From positions 302,140 to 366,139 of the forward strand of contig CBDHDU010000012.1 in assembly GCA_965261725.1 (NCBI GenBank): DNA of 64,000 nt, given 5' to 3'. A program made the position numbers and the translations under genes. Shown here piece by piece: positions 38,068 through 47,382 of this stretch (position 1 is its first letter; each line of letters starts with the position of its first letter). The notes beneath the pieces are model-generated. The model searched no databases. It was not told where the DNA came from and was given only the letters and a program-made list of their open reading frames with translations. The DNA comes from CANDOC01 sp965261725. Lineage in GTDB: Bacteria > Pseudomonadota > Gammaproteobacteria > Pseudomonadales > Endozoicomonadaceae.

Positions 38068-38346
38068 CCTATATCCCTTTGTTGGCCCTGATCACAAATG
38101 CAGTAGGAACGCTACCATTGAATGGCGCTCAGGGCTATGACATCAGCGGCTTTTAGCGCCGAAAATGCAGAAACAGTTTTGGTTACAAAGTACGCTAACA
38201 AGCTATAGTTAAGCGGCAGAAAGCAGCGCACACTGCCAGCAAATTGATACGATCAATAGCTGATAACGTATTTAACCCTTACCTGATGCGAAAAAGGGGG
38301 TTATTATCTCATTTCGCTTCAGGATTGAAAAACCATCAATTAGACC

Positions 38347-38751
38347 GTGATACAAATAAAACTACTCCCCACAGCTGCAATCATGACGATGCTCATGACA
38401 ACAACTATCCTAAGCGGCTGCGCCGGCTGGGCTGATACAGAGCAACGAACACTGGGCTTTCCCGGCGCTTATCGTATTGATATTCAGCAGGGTAATATTA
38501 TTACTCAGGATATGATCGACAAGCTCCGCCCCGGCATGACCCGTAATCAGGTACGTTTCGTTCTTGGCAACCCGCTGCTGGAAGACAGCTTTGAGCAGAA
38601 CCGCTGGGATTATGTCTACAGCATTCAGAAAGGCAACAAGCCCCGTGAACAGCAGACTCTGACGATTCTGTTTGAAGGTGACAGCCTGATTGGTTTCAGC
38701 GGCGATTTCGTGCCCAATTTGAGCGAAAGCGCCACTGGTTCAGCGCTTTAA
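38347..38751 (+). CDS. bamE: Outer membrane assembly lipoprotein BamE (OmlA)
   Basis: BamE is a small lipoprotein of the BAM complex that inserts outer-membrane barrels. The 134-residue frame has a lipoprotein signal peptide ending in the lipobox LSGC. The SmpA/OmlA domain follows (MIDKLRPGMTRNQVRFVLGNPLLEDSFEQNRWDYVYSIQKG). The start at GTG 38347 is the first in-frame option. ATG codons a few residues later would give a shorter signal peptide, so the exact start is uncertain. It is divergent from fur and convergent with rnfH. Confidence 0.93.
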   Translation: MIQIKLLPTAAIMTMLMTTTILSGCAGWADTEQRTLGFPGAYRIDIQQGNIITQDMIDKLRPGMTRNQVRFVLGNPLLEDSFEQNRWDYVYSIQKGNKPREQQTLTILFEGDSLIGFSGDFVPNLSESATGSAL

Positions 38752-38774
38752 AGCTTAATCAACTTAAAGCCTGA

Positions 38775-39098
38775 TCAACTTCTTGCCGCCTTGGCTTTTT
38801 CCGCCCGGCGGCGACGGACTTCTTTCGGGTCGGCAATGAGCGGGCGATAGATTTCTACCCGTTCACCATTCTCCAATACCCGATCCTGAGGTTTGGGTAC
38901 CGTTTTGCCAAAAATTCCCATTTTTACTGATGCCAGCTCAATTTCAGGGAAGCGCTCAGCAATGCCGGATTTGACCGCGGCATCATAAACGGTTGTGCCA
39001 GCAGTGACGGTCAGAGGAATAATCAGCTGTTCATCCGGCCTCGCATAGGCAACTTCCACCTGAATTTCAGCTACGCCTGCTTCATTAACTTCGGTCAT
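38775..39098 (-). CDS. rnfH: RnfH family ubiquitin-like protein
   Basis: A 107-residue protein of the RnfH/UPF0125 (RatB) family, which has a beta-grasp fold. Family motifs include IQVEVAYARPDEQLIIPLTV, GTTVYDAAVKSGI and RVEIYRPLIADPKEVRRRRAEKA. The role is not settled. In E. coli it is encoded next to ratA, as here (gap of 16 bases, same strand). Confidence 0.93.
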   Translation of the reverse strand: MTEVNEAGVAEIQVEVAYARPDEQLIIPLTVTAGTTVYDAAVKSGIAERFPEIELASVKMGIFGKTVPKPQDRVLENGERVEIYRPLIADPKEVRRRRAEKAKAARS

Positions 39099-39114
39099 TT
39101 ATCATCCCCACCCG

Positions 39115-39546
39115 TCAACCAAAGAGCTCATCAGCCCGCTTGCAAAATGTATCTACCATATTATTGGCAACCTGATCGACCACCTTACCTACTGCCGCTT
39201 CAACAACAGAACCATCCAGCCCGAAGGTTAAGCTCAGGCTGACTTTACAGGCTTCATCACTTAATGCCTTGAAGTCCCAGCGCCCTTTCAGGTCATTTAA
39301 CGGGCCATCCAACAGATTCATTTCGATAGACTGTCCCGGTTTCATGGTGTTCCGTGTCATAAAAGAACGCTCAATCCCGGCACGCACAACAGTCAGACGG
39401 GCCTCAACCTGATCCCCTTCCCGCTTCAGAATGCAGGCTTCATTGCATCCTTCAAGAAACTCCGTGTAACGCTCGACATCACTGACAAGTGCATACATAT
39501 CTGCTGCAGAATGCATAACAAGTGCCGAGCGGTTAATTGTGGTCAT
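39115..39546 (-). CDS. ratA: RatA family START-like protein
   Basis: A 143-residue protein of the polyketide cyclase/START-like fold. It matches RatA, which in E. coli blocks 70S ribosome association, and also the Coq10 family involved in ubiquinone function. Motifs: SALVMHSAADMYALVSDVERYTEFLEGC and SLSLTFGLDGSVVEAAVGKVVDQVANNMVDTF. It is followed by rnfH in the same operon and divergent from smpB, the usual order. Confidence 0.94.
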   Translation of the reverse strand: MTTINRSALVMHSAADMYALVSDVERYTEFLEGCNEACILKREGDQVEARLTVVRAGIERSFMTRNTMKPGQSIEMNLLDGPLNDLKGRWDFKALSDEACKVSLSLTFGLDGSVVEAAVGKVVDQVANNMVDTFCKRADELFG

Positions 39547-39698
39547 CCAGCCTCCAGATGCTCATAGCTAACGAAAGTGCTTTGAGCCAACTCATATCAA
39601 CAAAATCAGGGGGGCATCAGCATATCTTGTGCTGAATTCGGTTTCTACCACCTCTGGGTTTATAGCGAAATCTCTATGACACACATATAATTCGCGCC

Positions 39699-40181
39699 AT
39701 GGCTAAAAAAGCAAAGAAAGCCGGTGACGGCGGCTCAAGTATCATCGTCAACAAAAAGGCCCGCCACGATTACCACCTCACAGAAACATTTGAGGCGGGT
39801 GTATCGCTGGCTGGCTGGGAAGTAAAAAGTCTGCGACTGGGTAAAGTGCAGATTACGGACAGCTATGTATTGCTGAAAGATGGTGAAGCCTGGCTGATCG
39901 GTGTTCACATTACGCCGTTGAATACAGCCTCTACCCATGTCATTGCCGAACCCACACGGGATCGTAAGCTGCTGCTACATAAGAAAGAGCTGGCAAAACT
40001 GTTTGCTGTAACCCAGCAGAAAGGGCACACCTGTATCGCCGTTAAGCTTTACTGGAAACAGCACCTGGTTAAGTGTCAGATTGCTCTGGCTACTGGTAAA
40101 AAAGAACATGACAAGCGTGCTTCCACCAAAGAACGTGAGTGGAATATTGAAAAGCAGCGTGTCATGAGCCACCGCCGATAA
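39699..40181 (+). CDS. smpB: SsrA-binding protein SmpB
   Basis: SmpB binds tmRNA and brings it to stalled ribosomes for trans-translation. The 160-residue protein has the conserved N-terminal KKARHDYHLTETFEAGVSLAGWEVKSLR, the central IGVHITPLNTAS and the basic C-terminal tail (KKEHDKRASTKEREWNIEKQRVMSHRR). Its RNA partner ssrA follows 110 bases downstream. Confidence 0.98.
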   Translation: MAKKAKKAGDGGSSIIVNKKARHDYHLTETFEAGVSLAGWEVKSLRLGKVQITDSYVLLKDGEAWLIGVHITPLNTASTHVIAEPTRDRKLLLHKKELAKLFAVTQQKGHTCIAVKLYWKQHLVKCQIALATGKKEHDKRASTKEREWNIEKQRVMSHRR

Positions 40182-40213
40182 TACTCGTTCGTTCAGCGTT
40201 AGCTTGAAATTAG

Positions 40214-40244
40214 TTGACGCGCCCCCTATATATTAAAGTAGAAT
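40214..40244 (+). promoter_or_regulatory. Possible sigma-70 promoter of ssrA
   Basis: TTGACG (40214-40219) and TAGAAT (40239-40244) are spaced 19 bases apart, a little longer than ideal. They lie 50-80 bases upstream of the mature tmRNA 5' end, consistent with a processed leader. Confidence 0.45.
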
Positions 40245-40292
40245 ACGCTTTCGCGTGTTCAGGCTGATAAAGCCAAGCGTGGGAAGGTTTCC

Positions 40293-40681
40293 GGGGACGA
40301 TTTGGATTCGACGACGGTTACAAAACCTTAGGTGCATGTCGAGAGGGTAGCGCTCTCGTAAATCAAAGCTGCAAACTAGTAATTGCTACTACTACAATCG
40401 TAGCCCAAGGCCCTGCAGCGAACGACGAGTTCGTTGCTGTAGCTGCTTAAAAACCAGCTAGGCCCGGTCGGTCGAGTTCGTTCATCGACCCATTCCGACT
40501 GATACTTTAGATGGACTCGCCGTGAAGCCTGCCTGGTGCGGATCGGCTAAAACTTAACAGGATCGCTTTTTCCACCCTGGTCGCCGGGTCGGTTGAAGTT
40601 AAATTAATAGACTGACCTAAACATGTAGATCCAATGGCAGCGGACTGGCGGACGCGGGTTCAATTCCCGCCGTCTCCACCA
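40293..40681 (+). ncRNA. ssrA: Transfer-messenger RNA (tmRNA)
   Basis: The 5' end GGGGACGATTTGGATTCGACG and the 3' end ...CGTCTCCACCA pair as a 7-bp acceptor stem with one G-U. The T-arm GCGGGTTCAATTCCCGC is intact. The tag reading frame near 40417-40449 encodes ANDEFVAVAA followed by TAA, the length and shape of a proteolysis tag, ending in AA for ClpXP. The usual gammaproteobacterial tag ends NYALAA, so the FVAVAA end is a variant. The 3' end is the integration site of the adjoining genomic island. Confidence 0.95.
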
Positions 40682-40683
40682 AT
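40647..40683 (+). repeat. attL: 3' end of ssrA, 37-bp direct repeat
   Basis: The last 35 bases of tmRNA plus two more are repeated exactly at 53529-53565. Integration at the 3' end of ssrA with duplication of the T-arm and acceptor sequence is the known habit of many tyrosine integrases. Confidence 0.95.
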
Positions 40684-40726
40684 TTGGTGCTATCGTACAG
40701 ACAACGATAGACAAGCCTAGACGATG

Positions 40727-40768
40727 AAAATCCCGATAATTCAGTGAGTTATCGGGATTTTTGTTTTT
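40727..40768 (+). terminator. Island-borne terminator after ssrA
   Basis: A 13-bp stem (AAAATCCCGATAA and TTATCGGGATTTT) with a 9-base loop is followed by T-rich sequence. It replaces the original ssrA terminator displaced by the island. Confidence 0.85.
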
Positions 40769-40886
40769 TAGTACCATGATGCTCTTTTTGTCTGAGATTG
40801 CCTGACGTTGTCTCACGCAGACCCGTACCAGACCCGCGAATATCAATGTAGCTACTCGCACCCACCCCATCCTCCAAAGATACCAG

Positions 40887-41857
40887 CTACATTCCCAGTC
40901 CATTATCCTGCTCCCAATACTTAGAACGTTTTCGCCTCTTTTTAGTTTTCGTACATTCCGACAGCTCTTCCTGACCTACCAGGGAATCCCGACCATCGTC
41001 AGCATGCATATTTTTGTTATCCCTTTTGACCTCCCTTATTGGTACTGGTGCAGGATACTCTTGATCTTTTTGTTCATCAGATTGCCTACTGCCTTTAGCG
41101 GCAGGTTCAACCCGCCTCTTTTTAAAGGTTCTGTCAGAAACAGCCTCAGCCTCAAACTCAGGCCTTTGTCTCTCCTGGCTACCCTTAATCAAGCGGCTTA
41201 GCGCGCTTTCACACTCAGGTTTAACTGAATCACCCTTAACCTGGGTCAGAGAAGGTCTTTCCGGCTCAGACTTTACAGGCTTGCCCCTGATCAGACGACT
41301 CAGCGCACTTTCTGGCTTGGATTTAACCATAACCCTCTTAACCTGCTCAGTAGCCACAACATTTTCAATACCAACACGGTGCTGTCCGGATGATTTTTCA
41401 AGGGAGTTAAGCAAAGACTCAAGCTCAGCTATTTCCTTATCTATGCTGGCAATTTCATCAATAGAGTTATTAAAGTCGCGCCTCATTCTCCATTTTTTAT
41501 GGGCAACAGACTCTTTATTAGCAGGTTCTGAGAACAGGTGTCTTTTTGCTGGTCTGCCGATGCCGCGAGCCTCATTTGATCGATGATCAATCCGAATATG
41601 AGAAAAACCATTTTCAGCTAAACTCGCATTACAAACTCCCGCCCACTGCGCCCTTAAATGGAAAAGAGCTGTTTTGGTTTGTAATTCAATGCTCTTTCTG
41701 GCACCACCACTAACGTAAGCACCCTTAACCCTGTTGTGGCGTAAAAACCAAGTTTTCGAACATCGGTCAATGCCATCATTAATCCTTTCACAAACCAATA
41801 CATGTGCATGAGGGTTCGTGCCCTTACATGTGCATGAGGGTTCGTGCCCTTACCCTT
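40887..41857 (-). pseudogene. MobA/MobL-family relaxase fragment
   Basis: The C-terminal 303 codons are open (from 41798). Upstream, after one copy of a 26-bp tandem duplication is removed, the sequence reads PFTVAIHKGKGTNPHAHVLVCERINDGID, the metal-binding His block of plasmid-type MobA/MobL relaxases. The duplication (41800-41851) shifts the frame, and everything before about 41880 is lost where an integrase fragment begins. The remaining protein has a helical middle and a basic, low-complexity tail with repeated ESALSRLI(R/K)G units (two copies). It marks a former mobilisable element and is not functional as a relaxase. Confidence 0.8.
41800..41851. repeat. 26-bp tandem duplication in the relaxase His motif
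   Basis: Two exact copies of a 26-base unit (beginning ACATGTGCATGAGGG). A single copy restores the NPHAHVLVCERIND reading on the minus strand, so the duplication is a frameshift mutation. Confidence 0.9.
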
Positions 41858-41861
41858 ATGA

Positions 41862-42491
41862 ATAGCAACTGTAAAAGGCCAAAAAGAAGCCGATCCTCTG
41901 ACAGAGCCGGAAATAAAGATATTACTTTCATCAATGGAGGGACAGATCAGGAATTTATTTCAGTTCGCCTTTTACTCAGGATTGAGAACCGGAGAGCTGA
42001 TCGGGTTAACCTGGGATAAAATAGACTTTGCCCACCGAACTATCACTGTTGATGTTTCTGAGGTCAAAGGTGAGCGTAAAGGTTTAAAAACATCATCTAA
42101 CGGTGTTCGTTCACGCTCTGTTCTTATGCTCGACCCGGCTTTGGAAGCATTACTCCGGCAAAAAAAATATACCTTCAGCGAACAGGGCTATGTATTTCAT
42201 CATCCTTTGCACAAAAAGCCATGGGCAGATGATGCCCAGGTTCGAAAACACGCATGGGTTCCTGCCGTTGAAAAATCAGGACTCCGCTATCGAAACCCAT
42301 ACCAGACGAGACATAGCTACGCTTGCATACTGATAGCGGACAATGAAAACCTTTGGTGGATTGCCTCTCAAATGGGACACAAAGGGATAGAAATGCTAAA
42401 CAAGCACTACGGTAAATTCATTGAAGAGGAGGGAGAACGTTACATTCCCAGAAATCGTTTTGATGGTAAGCAGCAGCCCTATCAGTTTTAG
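41862..42491 (+). pseudogene. Tyrosine integrase, C-terminal catalytic domain only
   Basis: The frame reads ATVKGQKEADPLTEPEIKILL and continues to 42491 as the catalytic domain of a phage-type integrase. The catalytic residues are visible: Arg in SGLRTGELIGLTW, H-x-x-R region as TRHSYACILIADNENLWWIASQMGH, and the Tyr nucleophile in LNKHYGKF. The N-terminal DNA-binding domains are missing. The preceding in-frame codon is TGA (41859) and the sequence before it belongs to the relaxase fragment. It is probably the enzyme that once inserted the island at ssrA. Confidence 0.88.
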
Positions 42492-42531
42492 CAAACAATC
42501 TTAGTCGACAAGCGAATAAAGGAGTATCGCT

Positions 42532-43464
42532 ATGGAAACATTAAAGAAAAATGAAAACATGTCAGCTTATCTCCAGGGGGAGAGAATAACCGGCATATAT
42601 ACTCTGAGAGATATAAACTCTCAAAAGGGAAAGACAGGACAGCCCTATCTCCGAATTAACTTCAACGACAATAATCGTATAGGAAGTGTCTATGTCTGGA
42701 ATGAAAAACTGATCAACATGGTGCCTCATTTAAAAAACAAAACCGTTTACATTGAGGTCAACTTATCAAAATCTCAAAAAACAGGTGAGATATTCCCCCA
42801 CTTAAACAAGATATCGGAGCACTTTCCCTTTGGAGAAAGATATCTGTCAAAAGTTAAAGAGTACTTTTACAAGGCGTCCTTTGAAAATCTATTCGATACG
42901 ATCCAAACCCCTGCATTGAAAACATTTTTAGAGACTGTTTTCAGTGATGCAAGCCTCAAACGAAATTTCATGTGTGTACCAGGAAGTACAACTCATCACC
43001 ACAATTACTACATGGGCCTACTTGTTCACAGCATTGATTGTGCGGAATTGGTTTATCAGCAGTTACAAATGGATTTTGACAGAAAAACTGTGGAAACAGC
43101 CACAATTGCAGCACTACTGCATGATATTGGTAAGACCATGCTGTATGCACCTTTGAGCGGCACATCGAAATGCCGCTATATAAACTCTCATGAAAACTAC
43201 AGCCATGAAATTATCGGGTCAGCACTGAAGAAACTGAGGACAGAAATGTTCGATGCTGCCGAGATTATCAGCCTTGCATGCAACCCTAAAAAATTCGCCG
43301 GTCACCCTGATTACCAACCCAAGTCACTGATTGTAGAACTGATCCGTGATGCAGACCGAATGAGTTCTCATTCTAACCTGCTGTTATTAACTCACCAGCA
43401 GAGCAAAGGATCGTCGGAGGTTGTCTTCAGAGGAAATCAGGGATACCTGAATCCATCTTTCTGA
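42532..43464 (+). CDS. OB-fold/HD-domain protein (TraI-like or YhaM-like)
   Basis: A 310-residue protein with an N-terminal nucleic-acid-binding OB-like part (ITGIYTLRDINSQKGKTGQPYLRINFND...GSVYVWNEKL) and a C-terminal HD phosphohydrolase domain (HHHNYYMGLLVHSIDCAELV ... AALLHDIGKTMLY ... HENYSHEIIG ... DADRMSSHSN). This arrangement resembles the YhaM 3'-5' exoribonuclease and the HD proteins carried by integrative elements under the TraI name. Which of these functions applies is not clear. It begins 40 bases after the integrase remnant and has an AAAGGAG ribosome binding site. Confidence 0.8.
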   Translation: METLKKNENMSAYLQGERITGIYTLRDINSQKGKTGQPYLRINFNDNNRIGSVYVWNEKLINMVPHLKNKTVYIEVNLSKSQKTGEIFPHLNKISEHFPFGERYLSKVKEYFYKASFENLFDTIQTPALKTFLETVFSDASLKRNFMCVPGSTTHHHNYYMGLLVHSIDCAELVYQQLQMDFDRKTVETATIAALLHDIGKTMLYAPLSGTSKCRYINSHENYSHEIIGSALKKLRTEMFDAAEIISLACNPKKFAGHPDYQPKSLIVELIRDADRMSSHSNLLLLTHQQSKGSSEVVFRGNQGYLNPSF

Positions 43465-43709
43465 CAAGCCAGCTTAAATACGCGACTTAAGGCTTCTATG
43501 GGCTGCGTCATAGCCTGCACTACAGTAAAACCGGTACAATCTCTACAACTCAATCAATCTCGCACGTTCTCCCATGAACCTGCCCAAAGCTACCGAGACC
43601 CAAGCTTCGCCGGTCAATAACAGACGACGGCCACATCTCCGGGCGGTAGCGTTTTTAATTTGCTGTCAATTGCACTTCTCCCTTGTTCTGAGAGCGGAAA
43701 GAATTCCCT

Positions 43710-46002
43710 ATGCCCAACACCCAAGTTTCCAATAATCTGGCCGCCTTCATCTGGTCAGTAGCCGACCTCCTGCGGGGCGACTTCAAGCAATCCCAGTACG
43801 GGCGCATCATCCTGCCGTTTACCTTGTTGCGCCGCCTTGAGTGCGTACTGGAACCCAGCAAAGACGCAGTGCTGGCTCAATACGACAAAGTAAAGGCAAT
43901 GAACCTGCCGGAAGACGGCAAAGAGAAAATGCTGCTGCGGGCGACCCGAACCGCCGATCAGCCGGAAGGTATGGTGTTCTTCAACACATCACCCATGAAT
44001 CTTCAGAAGCTGGGGCAGTCGGGTATTAAGGACAACCTGGAAACCTACGTTCAGTCCTTCTCCCGCGATGCCCGTGAAATCTTTGAGCATTTCAAATTTG
44101 ATGAATTTGTCGGCACCCTGAACGAAGCCAACCTGTTGTATAAGGTGACAAAGAAGTTTGCCAACATCGACCTTAGCCCGAAGGCGCCAAATAATCCCGG
44201 TGGGGTGAGCAACCACGATATGGGGTTGGTGTTTGAAGAACTGATCCGTCGTTTTGCCGAAGGTTCCAACGAAACCGCCGGTGAACACTTCACCCCACGG
44301 GATATCGTTCAGCTCACCACCTCGCTGGTGTTTATGGAAGACGACGATGCCCTGACCAAAGAAGGCATTATCCGCACCATCTACGACCCTACAGCGGGTA
44401 CAGGCGGCTTTCTGTCGTCCGGTATGGAATACGTTTACACCCACAACCCCAACGCTGTAATGCGTGCCTTTGGTCAGGAGCTGAATCCGGAATCCTACGC
44501 CATCTGTAAAGCCGATATGATGATCAAGGGGCAGAATGTCAGCCGTATCAAGTTGGGCAACACCCTGTCGCAGGATCAGCTTGCCAGTAACGAGTTTGAC
44601 TACATGCTCTCCAATCCGCCGTTCGGTGTGGACTGGAAGAAGATCGAAAGTGACATCAAAGACGAACACACCGTTCAAAGGCTACGATGGTCGTTTTGGT
44701 CCCGGCCTGCCAAGGGTATCCGACGGTTCCCTGCTGTTCCTGATGCACCTGATCAGCAAGTTCAGAACGGATTCAACCAATAACGGCAACCCCAGCCGAA
44801 TCGGCATTATCCTGAACGGTTCGCCGCTGTTTACCGGCGGTGCAGGCAGTGGTGAAAGCGAAATCCGCCGTTATATCCTTGAGGCCGACCTGCTCGAAGC
44901 CATTGTCGCCCTGCCTACCGATATGTTCTACAACACCGGCATCGCCACCTATATCTGGGTGCTGACCAACAAGAAGTCGGACGAACGCAAGGGTAAGGTA
45001 CAGTTAATTAACGGGGCGAACCTGTTTGGCAAGATGCGTAAGTCGCTCGGTTCCAAGCGCAATATTATGAGCGAGGCGGATCGGAAGAGCATCACTCGCA
45101 GCTTTGGAGCCTTTGAGGCTACCAGCGACGAGAAGTTTGCATCCAAGATTTTCGAAACCCACGAATTCGGCTACCGTCGTATTACTGCTGAACGACCGCT
45201 GCGCCTGTCTGCACAGATCACCGATGAAGCTGTTGCCAGTCTACAATATGCCCCTAAACCACTGAATGCCGTCATGCGCTGGATGGAAGAAGAATTTAGC
45301 GGTGATATCGGTATGGGGGTGGGTAAGAACGCATTCCTACCAGAAAGCAAAGAGATCATTCGTAAAAAAATCAAAACCGATTTTAAAGAGCTAAAAGAGA
45401 AACAGATTAAAGCTGTTATGGATGAACTCACTTGGCTTGTGCAGTCAGAGTTGATGGCAAAGGCTGAGCAGATTCAGGAAATACTGGGTAAAGAACAGTT
45501 TGATGATTTCAATGATTTTGATCAGAAACTGAAAGCTGCCACCCAAGACACAACATTCAAACTGGATGCCAAGGAAAAGAAACAGTTCCTCGATGCCATC
45601 ACCTGGAAGAACCCTGAAGCGGAACCAGTGGTTAAAAAGGTTCTGAAAGAGGAAGCACAGCCTTTGTACGGGGCATTCGAATACAAAGGCAAAGTGGTCG
45701 AGTTCCAGCCCGATGGTGACCTGCGGGATAACGAGAACATTCCGCTCGATCCGTCCGTCAGCAACGCCGAACTGATTGAAACCTACTTCAACCGGGAAGT
45801 GGCTCCCCATGTGCCGGATGCCTGGATCAATGCCGACAAGTGCGATGCACAGGACGAACAGATTGGCGTGGTGGGTTACGAGATTCCCTTTAACCGCCAT
45901 TTCTATGTGTACCAGCCACCCCGTGCGCTGGAAGCCATTGATGCGGATCTGGATGCCGTAAGCGGGCGGATTATGAAGCTGCTGGCGGAGGTGCATTCCT
46001 GA
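43710..46002 (+). pseudogene. hsdM: Type I restriction-modification methyltransferase HsdM, frameshifted
   Basis: HsdM methylates adenine in the target site and is needed for both modification and cleavage. The first frame (43710-44783) has the N-terminal helical domain (LAAFIWSVADLLRGDFKQSQYGRIILPFTLLRRLECVL), the SAM motif YDPTAGTGGFLSS and the catalytic NPPF. The second frame (from 44536) resumes with YDGRFGPGLPRVSDGSLLFLMHLISK and goes to 46002. The switch is at about 44673, in DEHT/FKGYDGRF, where a single extra base explains the break. It is a real mutation unless it is a sequencing error. The 3' end overlaps hsdS. Confidence 0.9.
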
Positions 46003-47382
46003 TGGGTGGTAAGTATAAGAGCTTATCCAGAGTATAAAGACTCTGGCGTTGATTGGTTGGCTGAAATCCCAACTCACTGGGATGCAAAACCACTCAGGGC
46101 ATATTCTGAACTTCGGATAGAAAGGTCAATGCCTTCAAAGACTTCTGAATGGCTAGCTGTAACTCCAATCATAAGGCATTGAAAACCTCAACTGGAAAAT
46201 GCTGCTAAAACTTTGACGCATTTCCAAGACAAGGTAGACGAACGCTATGTTCGTAGAAGAAAGATGATTTGTGTTTCAATGGCCGCTCAGATCGAAAAGG
46301 TTCATTCTGGCGTTCTCACCTTATGATGGTTCTGTATCACTAATCAGTATCGTCATGACTCCCAGAAAAATCGTGCCAGCTTATGCTCATCATCTTTTGC
46401 GAAGCCAACCTTTTCAGGAGGAATTTTATCGCTATGGTAAGGGCATAGTTGCTGGATTTGTGGATGCACAAATTCTTCAGAGATGAAGAATATATTAATT
46501 CCAGAAATGTCGGACACGGAAGCAGACAAAATCGCCAACTTCCTCGACCACGAAACCGCCAAAATCGACACCCTGATCGAAGAGCAGCAATCCCTGATCC
46601 GGCTGTTGCAGGAAAAACGACAGGCGGTGATCAGTCATGCCGTCACCAAGGGGCTGAACCCTAATGCGCCGATGAAGGATTCCGGTGTGGAGTGGTTTGA
46701 AAAAGTACCCTGTCACTGGAAAGTAGGCAAACTTGGCTACTTTTCTAAAATCACAAATGGTGCCACCCCATCAAGAGAGAACATGGCTTATTGGGCAGAA
46801 GGAACAATTGGTTGGCTAAATAGCTCGAAGGTTAATGACGTATACATTAATGAAGCTGATCAATTCATCACTCCTTTGGCTGTCAATCAGACAAGCGTTC
46901 AGAAAGTGACCGAAAAAGACCTTGTTATCGCCATTACAGGGGAAGGACAGACAAGGGGACGGGTAGCCATTTGCTTAACCAATGCAACAATAAATCAGCA
47001 TTTAGCAGCAATTTCAATTAGTAACCCAAACCTGAATCATGAGTTTCTATTCCTTTATCTTACTAGCCAGTATGAAAGAATTAGATATGAATCTTCTGGT
47101 GCGGGTAGTACGAAAGGAGCTATCACCTGTAGTGACATTATATCCTACCCTCTGCCTGCTCCACCGAAAGAAGAACAGCTAGACATAGTTGAATACGTCA
47201 CAAAGAAATTGGATAAGTTTGATACCCTTATCAAGTTGGCTATTGAACAAGTTACATTTTTGCAAGAACGCCGCACCGCCCTAATCTCCGCCGCCGTCAC
47301 CGGCAAAATCGACGTGCGAGAATGGTCAGTCCCTGAGTTCACCTCACAACAAAAACAACAAACCCCAGAGGCCGCAGTATGA
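46002..47382 (+). pseudogene. hsdS: Type I specificity subunit HsdS, 5' half degraded
   Basis: HsdS recognises DNA through two target domains. The expected start (ATG 46002) overlaps the hsdM stop, but the frame is lost within a few codons. In another frame AYPEYKDSGVDWLAEIPTHWDAKPLRAYSELR is readable, the usual HsdS opening. The first target domain is then broken by stops and frame changes up to about 46480. From 46483 a 299-residue frame is intact. It holds the central conserved helix (SDTEADKIANFLDHETAKIDTLIEEQQSLIRLLQEKRQAVI), the second target domain and the C-terminal repeat of that helix. A half-subunit could in principle dimerise, as truncated HsdS can, but HsdM is also broken. Confidence 0.85.

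Noticed and set aside
40604..40903. 99-codon minus-strand frame across the 3' end of ssrA
   Set aside because: It overlaps the tmRNA gene and attL. The translated text merely reads the tmRNA sequence backwards.
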